The notes: generated from the letters alone by a model not told the origin. A DNA stretch of 64,000 nucleotides from Pseudomonas sp. MYb60 (GCF_002979555.1 NZ_PCOZ01000007.1:264539-328538), one strand, 5' to 3'; positions 21,691 through 29,912 are shown, counted from the first letter of the stretch. Made by a program: numbers and translations.

Positions 21691-22452
21691 CTATTTCGGC
21701 CCCAGGATTTTCACCAACTTCTCCGGCGACGGCGCCCCCTGCTGTTGCTGCAACCCACCCTTGTCATCCAGATAGAAAATCGCCGGCGTGGCCGACAACT
21801 CGAGCTCATCCATCAACTTCATGTTGCTGTCCAGCTTGGCCTCGATATCTGCCGGGATCTTGGCCAGCGCCTGCAACTTGCTGCCCTTGCCGGCGGCTTC
21901 GTGTTCTTCCAGGGCTTTTTGCGGATCTTTGGCGGCGAACAGCGCGGCGGATTTGGCCGCGCTGTCTTCGCGGATGATGCCGACCATGATGTGGCGCAGC
22001 TGCACCTTGCCGGCTTTCACCCATGGGCGGGCCTGTTCCCAGAACATGTTGCAGTAAGGGCAGTTGGGGTCGCTGAACAGGTAGACGATGCGCGGCGCCT
22101 TGACGTCGCCGTCCTGGATCCAACTGCTGTTTTCCATCTTGGCCCAGACTTCCTTGGCCATCGGCGCATACACCAGTTTTTCCAGGGGCGCGCTGCTCAG
22201 GTCATTGCCCTGGGCGTCGTACAGGTTGCCGGCGATCACGCTTTTGCCATCGGCGGTCAGGTACAGCGCCATGCCCCGGTTCTGGTATTGCGCGGCGTAG
22301 CCGGTGAGGCCGCTGGGGGCGTCGAACTTGCCGATGATTTTGGCGCCCTTGGCCTCGATCTGTTTGATCGGCGCGGGCCATTCTTCGGCCTGGGCCAGGG
22401 TGGCTGCAAGCGTCAGCGGCAGCAGGGTCAGCAGGTGGCGGAGGCTTGGCAT
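21691..22452 (-). CDS. dsbG: Periplasmic thiol:disulfide interchange protein DsbG/DsbC type
   Basis: The 253-residue product has a signal peptide (MPSLRHLLTLLPLTLAATLAQA), an N-terminal dimerisation region (about 25-105) and a thioredoxin-fold domain with CPYC at 131-134 and the cis-Pro loop SATPAIF. These are hallmarks of the V-shaped DsbC/DsbG isomerases that repair wrong disulfides or reduce sulfenylated Cys in the periplasm and are kept reduced by DsbD. It is third in an operon after dsbD and the TlpA-like gene; its start overlaps the end of the latter by 25 bases, which pins the ATG at 22450-22452. DsbG rather than DsbC is chosen from operon context. Confidence 0.92.
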   Translation of the reverse strand: MPSLRHLLTLLPLTLAATLAQAEEWPAPIKQIEAKGAKIIGKFDAPSGLTGYAAQYQNRGMALYLTADGKSVIAGNLYDAQGNDLSSAPLEKLVYAPMAKEVWAKMENSSWIQDGDVKAPRIVYLFSDPNCPYCNMFWEQARPWVKAGKVQLRHIMVGIIREDSAAKSAALFAAKDPQKALEEHEAAGKGSKLQALAKIPADIEAKLDSNMKLMDELELSATPAIFYLDDKGGLQQQQGAPSPEKLVKILGPK

Positions 22453-23273
22453 GTGGGTTTCCTTGTGGGGACGGTGTCGAAGGGTTCCATGGCACGGGCC
22501 AGGCTGGCCTGGGACAGTTCGCCGAGGTGGCTGTTGAGCAGGCGGCCATCGGCGCTGTAGAACAAGGTGGTCGGCAGGGCCATGGAGCCCACGGCCTGGC
22601 CGAGCCGGCCACTGGCGTCGAACAGCACGTTGTCCAGCGTCAGGCCCTGGGTGGCGAGGAAGGTGCTGACGCTCTGCATGCTCTCGGCCTGGTTGACGAA
22701 CAGGAAGGTCACGTCGGGGCGTTGGTGTTGCGCGCGCTCCAGCACCGGCATTTCGCGACGGCACGGCGGGCACCAGGTGGCCCACAGGTTGATCACCAGC
22801 GGGCCGCCCTTGTAGCTGCTCAACTCCACCACCTCGCCATTGGCGTTGCGCAGGGTGATTTCCGGCAACTGCGAACCCTTGTCATAGAGGTGCAATGCCA
22901 GGCTGGTCATGCCCCAGAACAACAGGCCGGTGATCACGCCAGCGCTCAGCGGCTTGCGCAGGGCCGGGCGTTTCCAGCCGTAGGCAAGCGCGCCGAGGAT
23001 CAGCACGACCACGCCGGGCCAGGCGAGGAAACCGCCGTCGCGCAGGTCGACCATCTGCAGCCAGTCGTTGCGGTAGTCACTCCAGTACATCAGCACGAAA
23101 CTCACCCGCGCCGCCAGCATGCCCAGCAGGAACAGGCTGAACAGCACCGACTCCGGGTTCTCGCCACCGCGCTTGGCCACGCGCCAGCCCACCAGGGTGG
23201 CGAGAATCAGCGCGCCAATCAGCAGGATGTGATTCAGGGCAATGGCGAAGGTGCCGATGGTCAGGGTCAGCAT
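22428..23273 (-). CDS. Membrane-anchored TlpA-like thiol:disulfide reductase
   Basis: 281 residues. The N-terminal half (about 1-130) contains several membrane helices and a stretch RDGGFLAWPGVVV reminiscent of the prolipoprotein diacylglyceryl transferase (Lgt) fold. The C-terminal half is a thioredoxin/TlpA domain facing the periplasm with WCPPC (Cys168, Cys171). It sits between dsbD and dsbG: the start ATG shares one base with the dsbD stop (TGATG) and its 3' end overlaps dsbG. The protein probably passes electrons from DsbD to periplasmic partners. In P. aeruginosa the equivalent gene is known as the E gene of dsbDEG; it is not the cytochrome-c-maturation CcmG. Confidence 0.88.
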   Translation of the reverse strand: MLTLTIGTFAIALNHILLIGALILATLVGWRVAKRGGENPESVLFSLFLLGMLAARVSFVLMYWSDYRNDWLQMVDLRDGGFLAWPGVVVLILGALAYGWKRPALRKPLSAGVITGLLFWGMTSLALHLYDKGSQLPEITLRNANGEVVELSSYKGGPLVINLWATWCPPCRREMPVLERAQHQRPDVTFLFVNQAESMQSVSTFLATQGLTLDNVLFDASGRLGQAVGSMALPTTLFYSADGRLLNSHLGELSQASLARAMEPFDTVPTRKPTCQASATC

Positions 23274-24994
23274 CAGAGGGCGTCCCGGGCTTGGGTCCAG
23301 CGTTGCAGGAAGGCGTCGGCGTCGACTTCGCCGGTGATGCGCTGGGCGCGGCGTTCTTCGCCGTCCGGGCCGATCCACACGAAGCTGGGTGGCCCTGGCA
23401 CCTTGTAGCGACCGAGCAGTTCGCGGCTGGCCGCGTTGTCGGCGGTGACGTCCAGGCGCAGCAGGCGCACGTCTTTCAGGGCGGCGAGTACTTCTGGTTT
23501 GCCGAACACCTGTTTTTCCATGATCTTGCACGACACGCACCAGTCGGCGTAGTAATCCACCAGCAACCATTGGCCCTGGGCCTTGGCGCTGTCGAGCTGG
23601 TTCTGCAGCACGGCAGGGTCGCTGAGGGTCATGAAGGCGTCGTGGGCGGTGGGTGCCCCGGCGACCTGCGTGCCGCTGTAGACCTTGAGCGGTTGCCACA
23701 GGTCATCGCTGCCACCGGCCGCGCCTACCACCAGCACCGCGCCCCACAGGCCCAGCACCAGCGAGCCGGCGCCGAATACCTTGGCGGCCAGGCCGTATTC
23801 GCGGGCCAGGGCCCAGCCGCTGTAGGCCATGATCAGCGCGAGCGCGCCCCACAGGCCAATCCACAGGCTTTCGCCGACCACCGGGCGAATCATCAGCACG
23901 GCGGTGCCGAGGAACAGGAAGCCGAAGATGCCCTTGAGGACATTCATCCAGGTGCCGGGTTTGGGCAGGAAGCGGTTGCCCACGGTGACCAGCAGCAACA
24001 GCGGGATACCGATGCCAATGCCCATGGCGAACAGGATCAGGCCGCCGTGCAGCGCATTGCCGCTCTGGGCGATGTAGAGCAGGGCGCCGGCCAGGGGGGC
24101 GGTCATGCACGGGCCCACGAGCAGGCCGGACAGCGCGCCGAGCACGCCGGCACCCACCAGGCTGCCGCCACTTTGCTGGCGGCTGACGTTGTCGAGGCGG
24201 TCGCGCAGGAAGGCCGGCAACTGCAGCTCAAAGAAGCCGAACATCGGCAGGGCCAGGATCACGAAGAGGGCGGCGAAACTGCCAAGAATCCACGGCGTTT
24301 GCAGCCAGGCGGCGAGGTTGCCGCCGAGCAGCGCGGCGAGTACGCCAAGTGCCGCATACACCAGTGCCATGCACACCACATAGCTGCTGGCCAGGGCAAA
24401 ACCGCGGCGCGGGCTGGCGCCACTGCCGACCACCAGGCCGGCAAGAATCGGCAGCATCGGCAGCGAACAGGGCGCGAACGCCAGCAGCAGGCCCAGGCCA
24501 AAGAACACCAGCAGGCTCCAACCCAGGCTGCGTTGCTGCAAGCCGCTGGCCAGGCTCTGGTCCTGGGCTTCGGCGGTGGCCGCGACGGCAGGGTTGCCGC
24601 CCAGGTCCACGGTGAGCGATTGCGGCGGATAGCACAGGCCCGCATCGGCGCAGCCCTGCCAGCCGAGCTTGACCTTGCCGGTGACGCCGGCGGGGATCTT
24701 CACTTCCAGGCCCTGGCGATACACTTGTTGCTCGCCGAAGAACTCATCGCTATGGGCTTCACCCTGGGGCAGCACGGGTTTTTCGGCCAGGCCGTCGAAT
24801 TTCATGCGCTGCTGGTACAGGTAATAACCGTCGGCAATCTGCCAATACAGTTGGGTCTCGCCGCTGTCGAGACGTTCGGAAGTAAAGGTGAAGGCTTTGC
24901 CCACCGGGAGGAAGTCGGGTTTGGTCGCGAAAGGGTCGTTGGCCTGGGCCACCCCCGCGAACACCACCAGCAGAAAGATAAAAAAATGCCGCAT
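23273..24994 (-). CDS. dsbD: Thiol:disulfide interchange protein DsbD
   Basis: 573 residues with the three DsbD modules: a signal peptide and periplasmic alpha domain (Cys115 and Cys121 in GCADAGLCYPP), a membrane domain of about eight helices with the redox cysteines in FAPCSLPMLP and VGPCMTAPLAG, and a C-terminal thioredoxin gamma domain with WCVSC. DsbD moves electrons from cytoplasmic thioredoxin through the membrane to periplasmic reductases. The chosen ATG at 24992-24994 gives a clean signal peptide (MRHFFIFLLVVFAGVAQA); an upstream start would add 11 residues in front of it. It is the first gene of the dsbD/tlpA-like/dsbG operon, divergent from the regulator pair. Confidence 0.95.
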   Translation of the reverse strand: MRHFFIFLLVVFAGVAQANDPFATKPDFLPVGKAFTFTSERLDSGETQLYWQIADGYYLYQQRMKFDGLAEKPVLPQGEAHSDEFFGEQQVYRQGLEVKIPAGVTGKVKLGWQGCADAGLCYPPQSLTVDLGGNPAVAATAEAQDQSLASGLQQRSLGWSLLVFFGLGLLLAFAPCSLPMLPILAGLVVGSGASPRRGFALASSYVVCMALVYAALGVLAALLGGNLAAWLQTPWILGSFAALFVILALPMFGFFELQLPAFLRDRLDNVSRQQSGGSLVGAGVLGALSGLLVGPCMTAPLAGALLYIAQSGNALHGGLILFAMGIGIGIPLLLLVTVGNRFLPKPGTWMNVLKGIFGFLFLGTAVLMIRPVVGESLWIGLWGALALIMAYSGWALAREYGLAAKVFGAGSLVLGLWGAVLVVGAAGGSDDLWQPLKVYSGTQVAGAPTAHDAFMTLSDPAVLQNQLDSAKAQGQWLLVDYYADWCVSCKIMEKQVFGKPEVLAALKDVRLLRLDVTADNAASRELLGRYKVPGPPSFVWIGPDGEERRAQRITGEVDADAFLQRWTQARDAL

Positions 24995-25040
24995 GATCAA
25001 GCCTTGATTCGTTGCAAGTGGGCACACAATGTGTGGTGTT

Positions 25041-25060
25041 GATTAACCGATGATTAACCG
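25041..25060. promoter_or_regulatory. Direct-repeat operator between dsbD and its response regulator
   Basis: GATTAACCG occurs at 25041-25049 and again at 25052-25060, 11 bases apart start to start, i.e. one helical turn on the same DNA face. This is the usual geometry of OmpR-family response-regulator sites. It contains TTA-N8-TTAA. Its place in the divergent gap suggests the adjacent regulator controls dsbD and possibly itself. Confidence 0.65.
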
Positions 25061-25169
25061 GAGGCTATTCTAGAGTGTAGGGAATCTCTGAGCGCGCCTC
25101 TTTTCACGGCATAATCTGCGCTTAATCCGCTGCCCCTTTAATCACCCCATCATTCATGAAGGGTTCACC

Positions 25170-25850
25170 ATGCACGTACTGGTCTGTGAAGACGACGAAC
25201 TGATCGCCAGCGGCATCGTGGCCGGCCTCACCGCCCAGGGCTTTACCGTCGAGCGCGTGGCCACGGCTTCGGCTGCACGCGCGATGCTCAAGGCCGCGAC
25301 CTTCGACATCATGGTGCTCGACCTCGGCCTGCCCGACGAAGACGGCCTCAAGCTGCTGCAACAACAGCGCAGCCAGGGCCTCGAGATTCCCGTACTGATC
25401 CTCACCGCACGAGATTCAGTGACCAACCGCGTCGACGGCCTGCAAGCCGGCGCCGATGACTACCTGCTCAAACCCTTCGACCTGCGGGAATTGGCCGCAC
25501 GTCTGCAAACCTTGCTGCGCCGGGTGGCGGGGCGCAGCGTCAACCTGATCGAACACGGCCGCCTGAGCTACGACCCCAGCAGCCGCGAAACCTTATTGGG
25601 TGGCGAACCGGTGGACCTGTCGCGCCGTGAGCAAGCGTTGCTGCAAGCCCTGTTGCACAACAAGGGCCGCGTGTTGTCCAGCGAGCAACTCAAGGACAGC
25701 GTCTACGGTTTCAACGACGAGCTGGAAAGCAACGCGTTGAACGTGCACATCCACCACCTGCGACGCAAATTGGGCAACGGCATCGTCGAGACCGTGCGCG
25801 GCCTCGGCTACCGCCTGGGGCCGGCTGACGGTGGAGACAGCCCGTCGTGA
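25170..25850 (+). CDS. dsbR: OmpR-family response regulator (DsbR-like)
   Basis: 226 residues: receiver domain 1-115 with acidic DD at 8-9 and phospho-acceptor Asp in MVLDLGLPDEDG (about residue 51), Lys in LLKPFDLREL, then a winged-helix DNA-binding domain (about 125-220; LSRREQALLQALL, NVHIHHLRRKLG, VRGLGYRL). It is divergent from dsbDEG and overlaps the sensor kinase by four bases. In P. aeruginosa the orthologous pair beside dsbDEG has been described, as I recall, as the copper-responsive DsbR/DsbS system; the symbol is given on synteny. Confidence 0.88.
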   Translation: MHVLVCEDDELIASGIVAGLTAQGFTVERVATASAARAMLKAATFDIMVLDLGLPDEDGLKLLQQQRSQGLEIPVLILTARDSVTNRVDGLQAGADDYLLKPFDLRELAARLQTLLRRVAGRSVNLIEHGRLSYDPSSRETLLGGEPVDLSRREQALLQALLHNKGRVLSSEQLKDSVYGFNDELESNALNVHIHHLRRKLGNGIVETVRGLGYRLGPADGGDSPS

Positions 25851-27169
25851 AAAGCCTGCGCCTGCGCCTGACGTTCAAGCTGGGAGCCGCTTTTGTGTTG
25901 ATCTGGGCCCTCGCGGCGGCCTGGATGCTCAACGACTTGCGCAATCAGATGATGTTTTCCCTCGATCAGCGCCTGGTGGCGTCGGCGCGGATGGTCGCCG
26001 GGCTCACCGAGCAGATGCCGGGACTGGCCAGCGTCAGTGGCGGTGCGCATTTCAGTGCCGAACACCTCAAGGTGCCGGGCGGCATGGCCTGCCAGGTCAG
26101 TTCATTGCGCGGGGAAATCCTCGCGCGCAGCCACACCACGCCCGAAGAGGGGCTGGAGTCGCGCAAGAGCGGCTTTCGCGACCAGGTCATCGACGGCGTG
26201 GGCTGGCGCAGTTTTACCCTGTCCCGGGGCGACCTGCTGATCACCACGGCCGACCGCCAGGTGGAGCGCGAGGCGTTGAACATGTCGATCCTGCTCGCGG
26301 CTTCTGTGCCCGTGGGCGTAGCGATGCTGGGTTGCCTGTGCCTGTTGTGGCTGGGCATCGGCCAGAGCCTGCTGCCGCTCAATCGCATGCGTGACGCGCT
26401 GATGCGGCGCAGCGCCGATTCCCTCGAGCCACTGCAGATCCACCCACTGCCGAGCGAACTCAAACCGCTGCTCGACACCCAGAACCAACTGCTGCAACGC
26501 ATCGCCAAGACCATCGAACGCGAGCGCCGCCTCACGGGCGATGCCGCCCACGAACTGCGCAGCCCGTTGACGGCGATCAAGACCCACCTGCAAGTGGCGC
26601 GCATGACCGACGGTGCGGCCCGCGACCAATCCCTGGCCCATGCCGAGGAGGGCGCCGACCGTTTGCACCGTACCCTGGAGCAATTGCTGCTGCTGGCACG
26701 GGTGGAGGGCAGCCTGTCGTTTGACGATGGCGTGCAGTCCAGCGCCGAGGAGGTCGCACGGTTGGCGATCCAGGACGCCAACGCCGGCGACAATCAACGC
26801 ATCGACCTGCTCCTGCCGGACAACCTCACCGACACACCGGTGGAAATGCCGGTGGGCCTGGCGGTCGCGGCCCTGCGCAACTTGCTGGACAACGCCTTGC
26901 GTCACACTCCGGCGGATACCCGGGTGGCACTCAGCGTATTCACCACCGCCGATCAGGTGGTGTTCCGGGTGCGTGACCACGGCAAGCAGATCTCCAGTGA
27001 AGACCTGCAATACCTGACCCAGCGTTTCTGGCGCAACGGCAGCAGCGAAGGCTGTGGCCTGGGCCTGGCGATCGTTCAGGCGATTGTGCAGCGGTGTGGC
27101 TGCTCGTTGACATTCGACAGCCAGGCCGATGGGCTGCGCGTCGATTTGGGTATGCCGCTGCGTCGCTGA
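25847..27169 (+). CDS. dsbS: Membrane sensor histidine kinase (DsbS-like)
   Basis: 440 residues starting at GTG 25847 in a GTGA overlap with the regulator. It has a first membrane helix (about 10-28), a periplasmic domain (about 29-145) with a single cysteine, Cys82, in GGMACQVSS, a second membrane helix (about 148-170), then HisKA with His235 in GDAAHELRSPLTAIK and HATPase (RNLLDNALRHTP, FRVRDHG, GCGLGLAIV). The layout is the QseC/PmrB type. As I recall, a cysteine at this position is the reported Cu(I)-sensing residue of P. aeruginosa DsbS, which would make copper the likely signal; that is knowledge plus inference. A strong terminator follows. Confidence 0.87.
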   Translation: MKSLRLRLTFKLGAAFVLIWALAAAWMLNDLRNQMMFSLDQRLVASARMVAGLTEQMPGLASVSGGAHFSAEHLKVPGGMACQVSSLRGEILARSHTTPEEGLESRKSGFRDQVIDGVGWRSFTLSRGDLLITTADRQVEREALNMSILLAASVPVGVAMLGCLCLLWLGIGQSLLPLNRMRDALMRRSADSLEPLQIHPLPSELKPLLDTQNQLLQRIAKTIERERRLTGDAAHELRSPLTAIKTHLQVARMTDGAARDQSLAHAEEGADRLHRTLEQLLLLARVEGSLSFDDGVQSSAEEVARLAIQDANAGDNQRIDLLLPDNLTDTPVEMPVGLAVAALRNLLDNALRHTPADTRVALSVFTTADQVVFRVRDHGKQISSEDLQYLTQRFWRNGSSEGCGLGLAIVQAIVQRCGCSLTFDSQADGLRVDLGMPLRR

Positions 27170-27194
27170 TTTTTTCCTTTCAAGCCACACATAG

Positions 27195-27241
27195 TTACCG
27201 CCCGCCTGAGATCCACGCCTTCAGGATGGCGGTAATTTTTT
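27195..27241 (+). terminator. Rho-independent terminator after dsbS
   Basis: Outer stem TTACCGCC (27195-27202) with GGCGGTAA (27228-27235) and inner stem CCTGA/TCAGG are followed by six T. It ends the regulator-kinase transcript 26 bases after the stop codon. Confidence 0.9.
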
Positions 27242-27292
27242 GCGCTTGAACGGGCCGAATGATTTGGCCTGAATTGGAAAAGGACAGCGTTT

Positions 27293-28060
27293 ATGTTGGT
27301 GATCGATACCAGTTTTCCCGCCAGGGGCTTCAACGAACGGGGCGACGAGCCCGTGCGGCAGGTGGTCCTGCATTACACGGCGGCGCCTTTTGCCCCCTCC
27401 CTGCGCGTGCTGACCCAGGAGGGGGTCAGCGCACACTATCTGTTGCCCGACCCGGATGAGTCGAGCTACCGCGCCGCCGGTTATGACGAGCTGCGCGTGT
27501 TTCGCCTGGTGGACGAGGGCAAGCGAGCCTGGCACGCCGGGGTCAGCCACTGGCGCGGTCGGGAGAACCTCAATAGCCGCTCGATTGGCATCGAGATCGT
27601 CAACCTGGCGCGGGATGACAAGGGTGTGTTCACCTTTCCCACGTTCGCAGACGAGCAAATCTCGGTGTTGATTGCGCTGCTTCGCGACATCCTCGGGCGG
27701 AATCCGCAGATTGGACCCACCGACATCCTCGGGCACTCGGACGTCGCCTACGGGCGCAAGAGCGACCCGGGGCCTCGACTGCCGTGGCGCGGCCTGCATG
27801 AAGCGGGTGTGGGCGCGTGGTTTGACGAGGCGTCGCGGGCAATGTACCAACGCCGGTTCTGCCTCGGCTTGCCGCCGGAGGTAGAGGTGGAGCGGGCGTT
27901 CCAGCGCTACGGGTACGCGCCGGCCAAGAATCGGCAAGCGTTTGAACAGCGTACGCGGGCCTTTCAGATGCACTTTCGGGCCAGGGATTACTGTGGATTT
28001 CTGGACGCGGAAACCTGCGCGATCCTGTATGCGTTGAATGAAAAATACCAGGGGCTGTGA
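27293..28060 (+). CDS. N-acetylmuramoyl-L-alanine amidase, AmpDh3-like
   Basis: 255 residues. An Amidase_2 zinc domain covers about 20-165: candidate zinc ligands His27 (VLHYTA), His148 (GHSD) and Asp158 (KSDPGP), catalytic Glu101 (IGIEIVN) and Lys156. The C-terminal part (about 190-250; AFQRYGY, LRAFQMHF-like sequence and ILYALNEKY) is a small peptidoglycan-binding domain. The enzyme cleaves the bond between MurNAc and the stem peptide. Length, lack of signal peptide and sequence resemble P. aeruginosa AmpDh3, reported as exported without a signal peptide by type VI secretion; no secretion genes are here. It precedes pvdH, which has its own promoter. Confidence 0.88.
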   Translation: MLVIDTSFPARGFNERGDEPVRQVVLHYTAAPFAPSLRVLTQEGVSAHYLLPDPDESSYRAAGYDELRVFRLVDEGKRAWHAGVSHWRGRENLNSRSIGIEIVNLARDDKGVFTFPTFADEQISVLIALLRDILGRNPQIGPTDILGHSDVAYGRKSDPGPRLPWRGLHEAGVGAWFDEASRAMYQRRFCLGLPPEVEVERAFQRYGYAPAKNRQAFEQRTRAFQMHFRARDYCGFLDAETCAILYALNEKYQGL

Positions 28061-28102
28061 AGTCGAGCGCCCTTCATCCATCAGTTAATGCTCGGCGATC
28101 AC

Positions 28103-28126
28103 TAAATCCTTTCCTCGCTGAGCCGT
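28103..28126 (+). promoter_or_regulatory. PvdS-dependent promoter for pvdH
   Basis: TAAAT at 28103-28107 and CGT at 28124-28126 with 16 bases between them are an exact match to the iron-starvation box, 33 bases before the pvdH start on the same strand. Confidence 0.88.
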
Positions 28127-28159
28127 TTCCAGAACAGGAATCAGATGAGGGATCGAGCA

Positions 28160-29554
28160 ATGTCCGTCGCTATCAGCCATATCGAACACGCTCCGCTTCA
28201 AGAAACGCTTTACCAGTTCGACGACAGCCCGTTGCTCGCTCGCCAGCGCCAGCAGGAATCGAACGCCCGCAGTTACCCGCGGCGTATTCCCCTGGCGCTC
28301 AAACGCGCCAAGGGCATCTATGTAGAGGATGTGGAAGGTCGCACTTTCATCGACTGCCTGGCCGGGGCCGGTACGTTGGCGCTGGGGCACAACCACCCGG
28401 TCGTCATCGAGGCGATTCAGCAGGTACTGGCGGACGAGTTGCCCCTGCACACCCTGGACTTGACCACACCGATCAAGGATCAGTTCGTGCAGGACCTGTT
28501 TGGCCTGTTGCCGGTCGAGCTGGCGCGGCAGGCGAAGATCCAGTTCTGCGGGCCCACCGGCACCGACGCGGTGGAAGCTGCGTTGAAACTGGTGCGCACT
28601 GCCACCGGACGCAGCACCGTACTGTCGTTCCAAGGCGGCTACCATGGCATGAGCCAGGGTGCACTGAGCCTGATGGGCAGCCTGGGGCCGAAGAAACCCT
28701 TGGGCGCTTTGCTCAGCAGTGGCGTGCAATTCCTGCCATTCCCCTACGACTATCGCTGCCCGTTCGGCCTCGGCGGTGCTGAGGGGGTGCGGGTCAACCT
28801 GCATTACCTGGAAAACCTGCTGAATGACCCGGAAGCGGGCGTGGCGCTGCCGGCGGCGGTGATCGTTGAAGTGGTGCAGGGCGAGGGCGGCGTGATCCCC
28901 GCCGATCTCGACTGGCTGCGCGGCCTGCGCCGCATCACCGAGCAGGCCGGTGTGGCGCTGATTGTCGATGAGATCCAGAGCGGTTTTGGCCGCACCGGCA
29001 AAATGTTTGCGTTTGAACACGCCGGCATCGTCCCGGACGTGGTGGTGATGTCCAAGGCCATCGGCGGCAGCCTGCCCCTGGCGGTGATGGTCTACCGCGA
29101 CTGGCTCGACACCTGGCTGCCGGGTGCCCATGCCGGGACCTTCCGAGGCAATCAGATGGCAATGGCAGCCGGCTCGGCGGTGATGCGCTACCTCAAGGAA
29201 CACAACCTGGCCGGCCATGCGGCGGCGATGGGCGAACGTCTCGGCGAACACTTGCGCATCCTGCAGCGTGACTTCCCGCACCTTGGCGACATTCGCGGTC
29301 GCGGGCTGATGCTCGGCGTCGAGCTGGTGGACCCGCATGGCGCGGCGGACATCCAGGGCCACCCGCCCGTGCACCGCCAGTTGGCGCCTTTGGTGCAGCG
29401 CGAATGCCTCAAGCGCGGCCTGATCCTGGAGTTGGGCGGGCGGCACGGCAGCGTGGTGCGCTTCCTGCCGCCGCTGGTGATCACGGCGGCCGAAGTCGAC
29501 CGGGTCGCCGAGATCTTCGGCCGCGCCCTGGCGGCAGCAGTGGCCAGTCTCTAA
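28160..29554 (+). CDS. pvdH: L-2,4-diaminobutyrate:2-oxoglutarate 4-aminotransferase PvdH
   Basis: 464 residues, class III PLP-dependent aminotransferase: [17 protein letters not shown] near 64-80, [10 protein letters not shown] (132-141), GGYHGMS (159-165), Asp270 in [13 protein letters not shown] and Schiff-base Lys299 in MSKAIGG. The enzyme makes L-2,4-diaminobutyrate from aspartate semialdehyde and glutamate, the building block that PvdL module 4 adds to the pyoverdine precursor. ATG 28160 is chosen over 28145 because AGGGA lies about 8 bases before it. A perfect PvdS box lies upstream and an MbtH gene follows. Generic dat genes would look similar; the promoter and neighbours make PvdH the better name. 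Confidence 0.94.
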   Translation: MSVAISHIEHAPLQETLYQFDDSPLLARQRQQESNARSYPRRIPLALKRAKGIYVEDVEGRTFIDCLAGAGTLALGHNHPVVIEAIQQVLADELPLHTLDLTTPIKDQFVQDLFGLLPVELARQAKIQFCGPTGTDAVEAALKLVRTATGRSTVLSFQGGYHGMSQGALSLMGSLGPKKPLGALLSSGVQFLPFPYDYRCPFGLGGAEGVRVNLHYLENLLNDPEAGVALPAAVIVEVVQGEGGVIPADLDWLRGLRRITEQAGVALIVDEIQSGFGRTGKMFAFEHAGIVPDVVVMSKAIGGSLPLAVMVYRDWLDTWLPGAHAGTFRGNQMAMAAGSAVMRYLKEHNLAGHAAAMGERLGEHLRILQRDFPHLGDIRGRGLMLGVELVDPHGAADIQGHPPVHRQLAPLVQRECLKRGLILELGGRHGSVVRFLPPLVITAAEVDRVAEIFGRALAAAVASL

Positions 29555-29575
29555 TTTTTCGACGCCTTGGTACGT
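29552..29575 (+). promoter_or_regulatory. PvdS-like promoter for the mbtH gene, overlapping the pvdH stop codon
   Basis: TAATT at 29552-29556 and CGT at 29573-29575 are separated by 16 bases, the same form as the box upstream of pvdG. The first three bases are the pvdH stop codon. It lies about 60 bases upstream of the mbtH start. Confidence 0.65.
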
Positions 29576-29636
29576 TTCTACAGATATCCGTGCTGCGCGC
29601 GTTGCGCAGCCAGTCTTTCAGCGATGGAGAACAGCA

Positions 29637-29861
29637 ATGACCTCAGTATTCGACCGCGACGACATCCTGTTTCAGGTAGTGGTCAATCATGAAGAACAGT
29701 ATTCCATCTGGCCCGACTACAAAGCCGTGCCGGATGGTTGGCGTACCGTGGGCAAGAGCGGCCTGAAGAAGGAGTGCCTGGCCTACATCGAAGAAACCTG
29801 GACCGACATGCGCCCCCTGAGCCTGCGCCAGAAAATGGACGGCGCTGCGCTGACCCACTGA
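29637..29861 (+). CDS. MbtH-like NRPS accessory protein
   Basis: 74 residues, full length for the MbtH family. The conserved tryptophans and motif order are visible: [38 protein letters not shown]. MbtH proteins bind adenylation domains of NRPSs and help their folding or activity. Next to pvdH and in the same genome segment as pvdL, it is the pyoverdine MbtH, comparable to PA2412 of P. aeruginosa. It is the last gene before a terminator and has its own PvdS-like box. Confidence 0.95.
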   Translation: MTSVFDRDDILFQVVVNHEEQYSIWPDYKAVPDGWRTVGKSGLKKECLAYIEETWTDMRPLSLRQKMDGAALTH

Positions 29862-29875
29862 TACACCGCGACCCA

Positions 29876-29905
29876 CTGAGGGAGCGAGCGAGCCCGCTCC
29901 CTCAG
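29876..29905. terminator. Hairpin terminator between mbtH and the M20 hydrolase
   Basis: A perfect 11-bp stem CTGAGGGAGCG (29876-29886) with CGCTCCCTCAG (29895-29905) and an 8-base loop is followed by AAAAGCTTT with only a short T run. It lies between convergent genes, so it probably serves both. Confidence 0.7.
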
Positions 29906-29912
29906 AAAAGCT

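Noticed and set aside
23291..25042. 583-codon plus-strand frame opposite dsbD
   Set aside because: It is antisense to a complete DsbD and has composition-driven sequence (Ala/Gly/Gln/His) with no motif.
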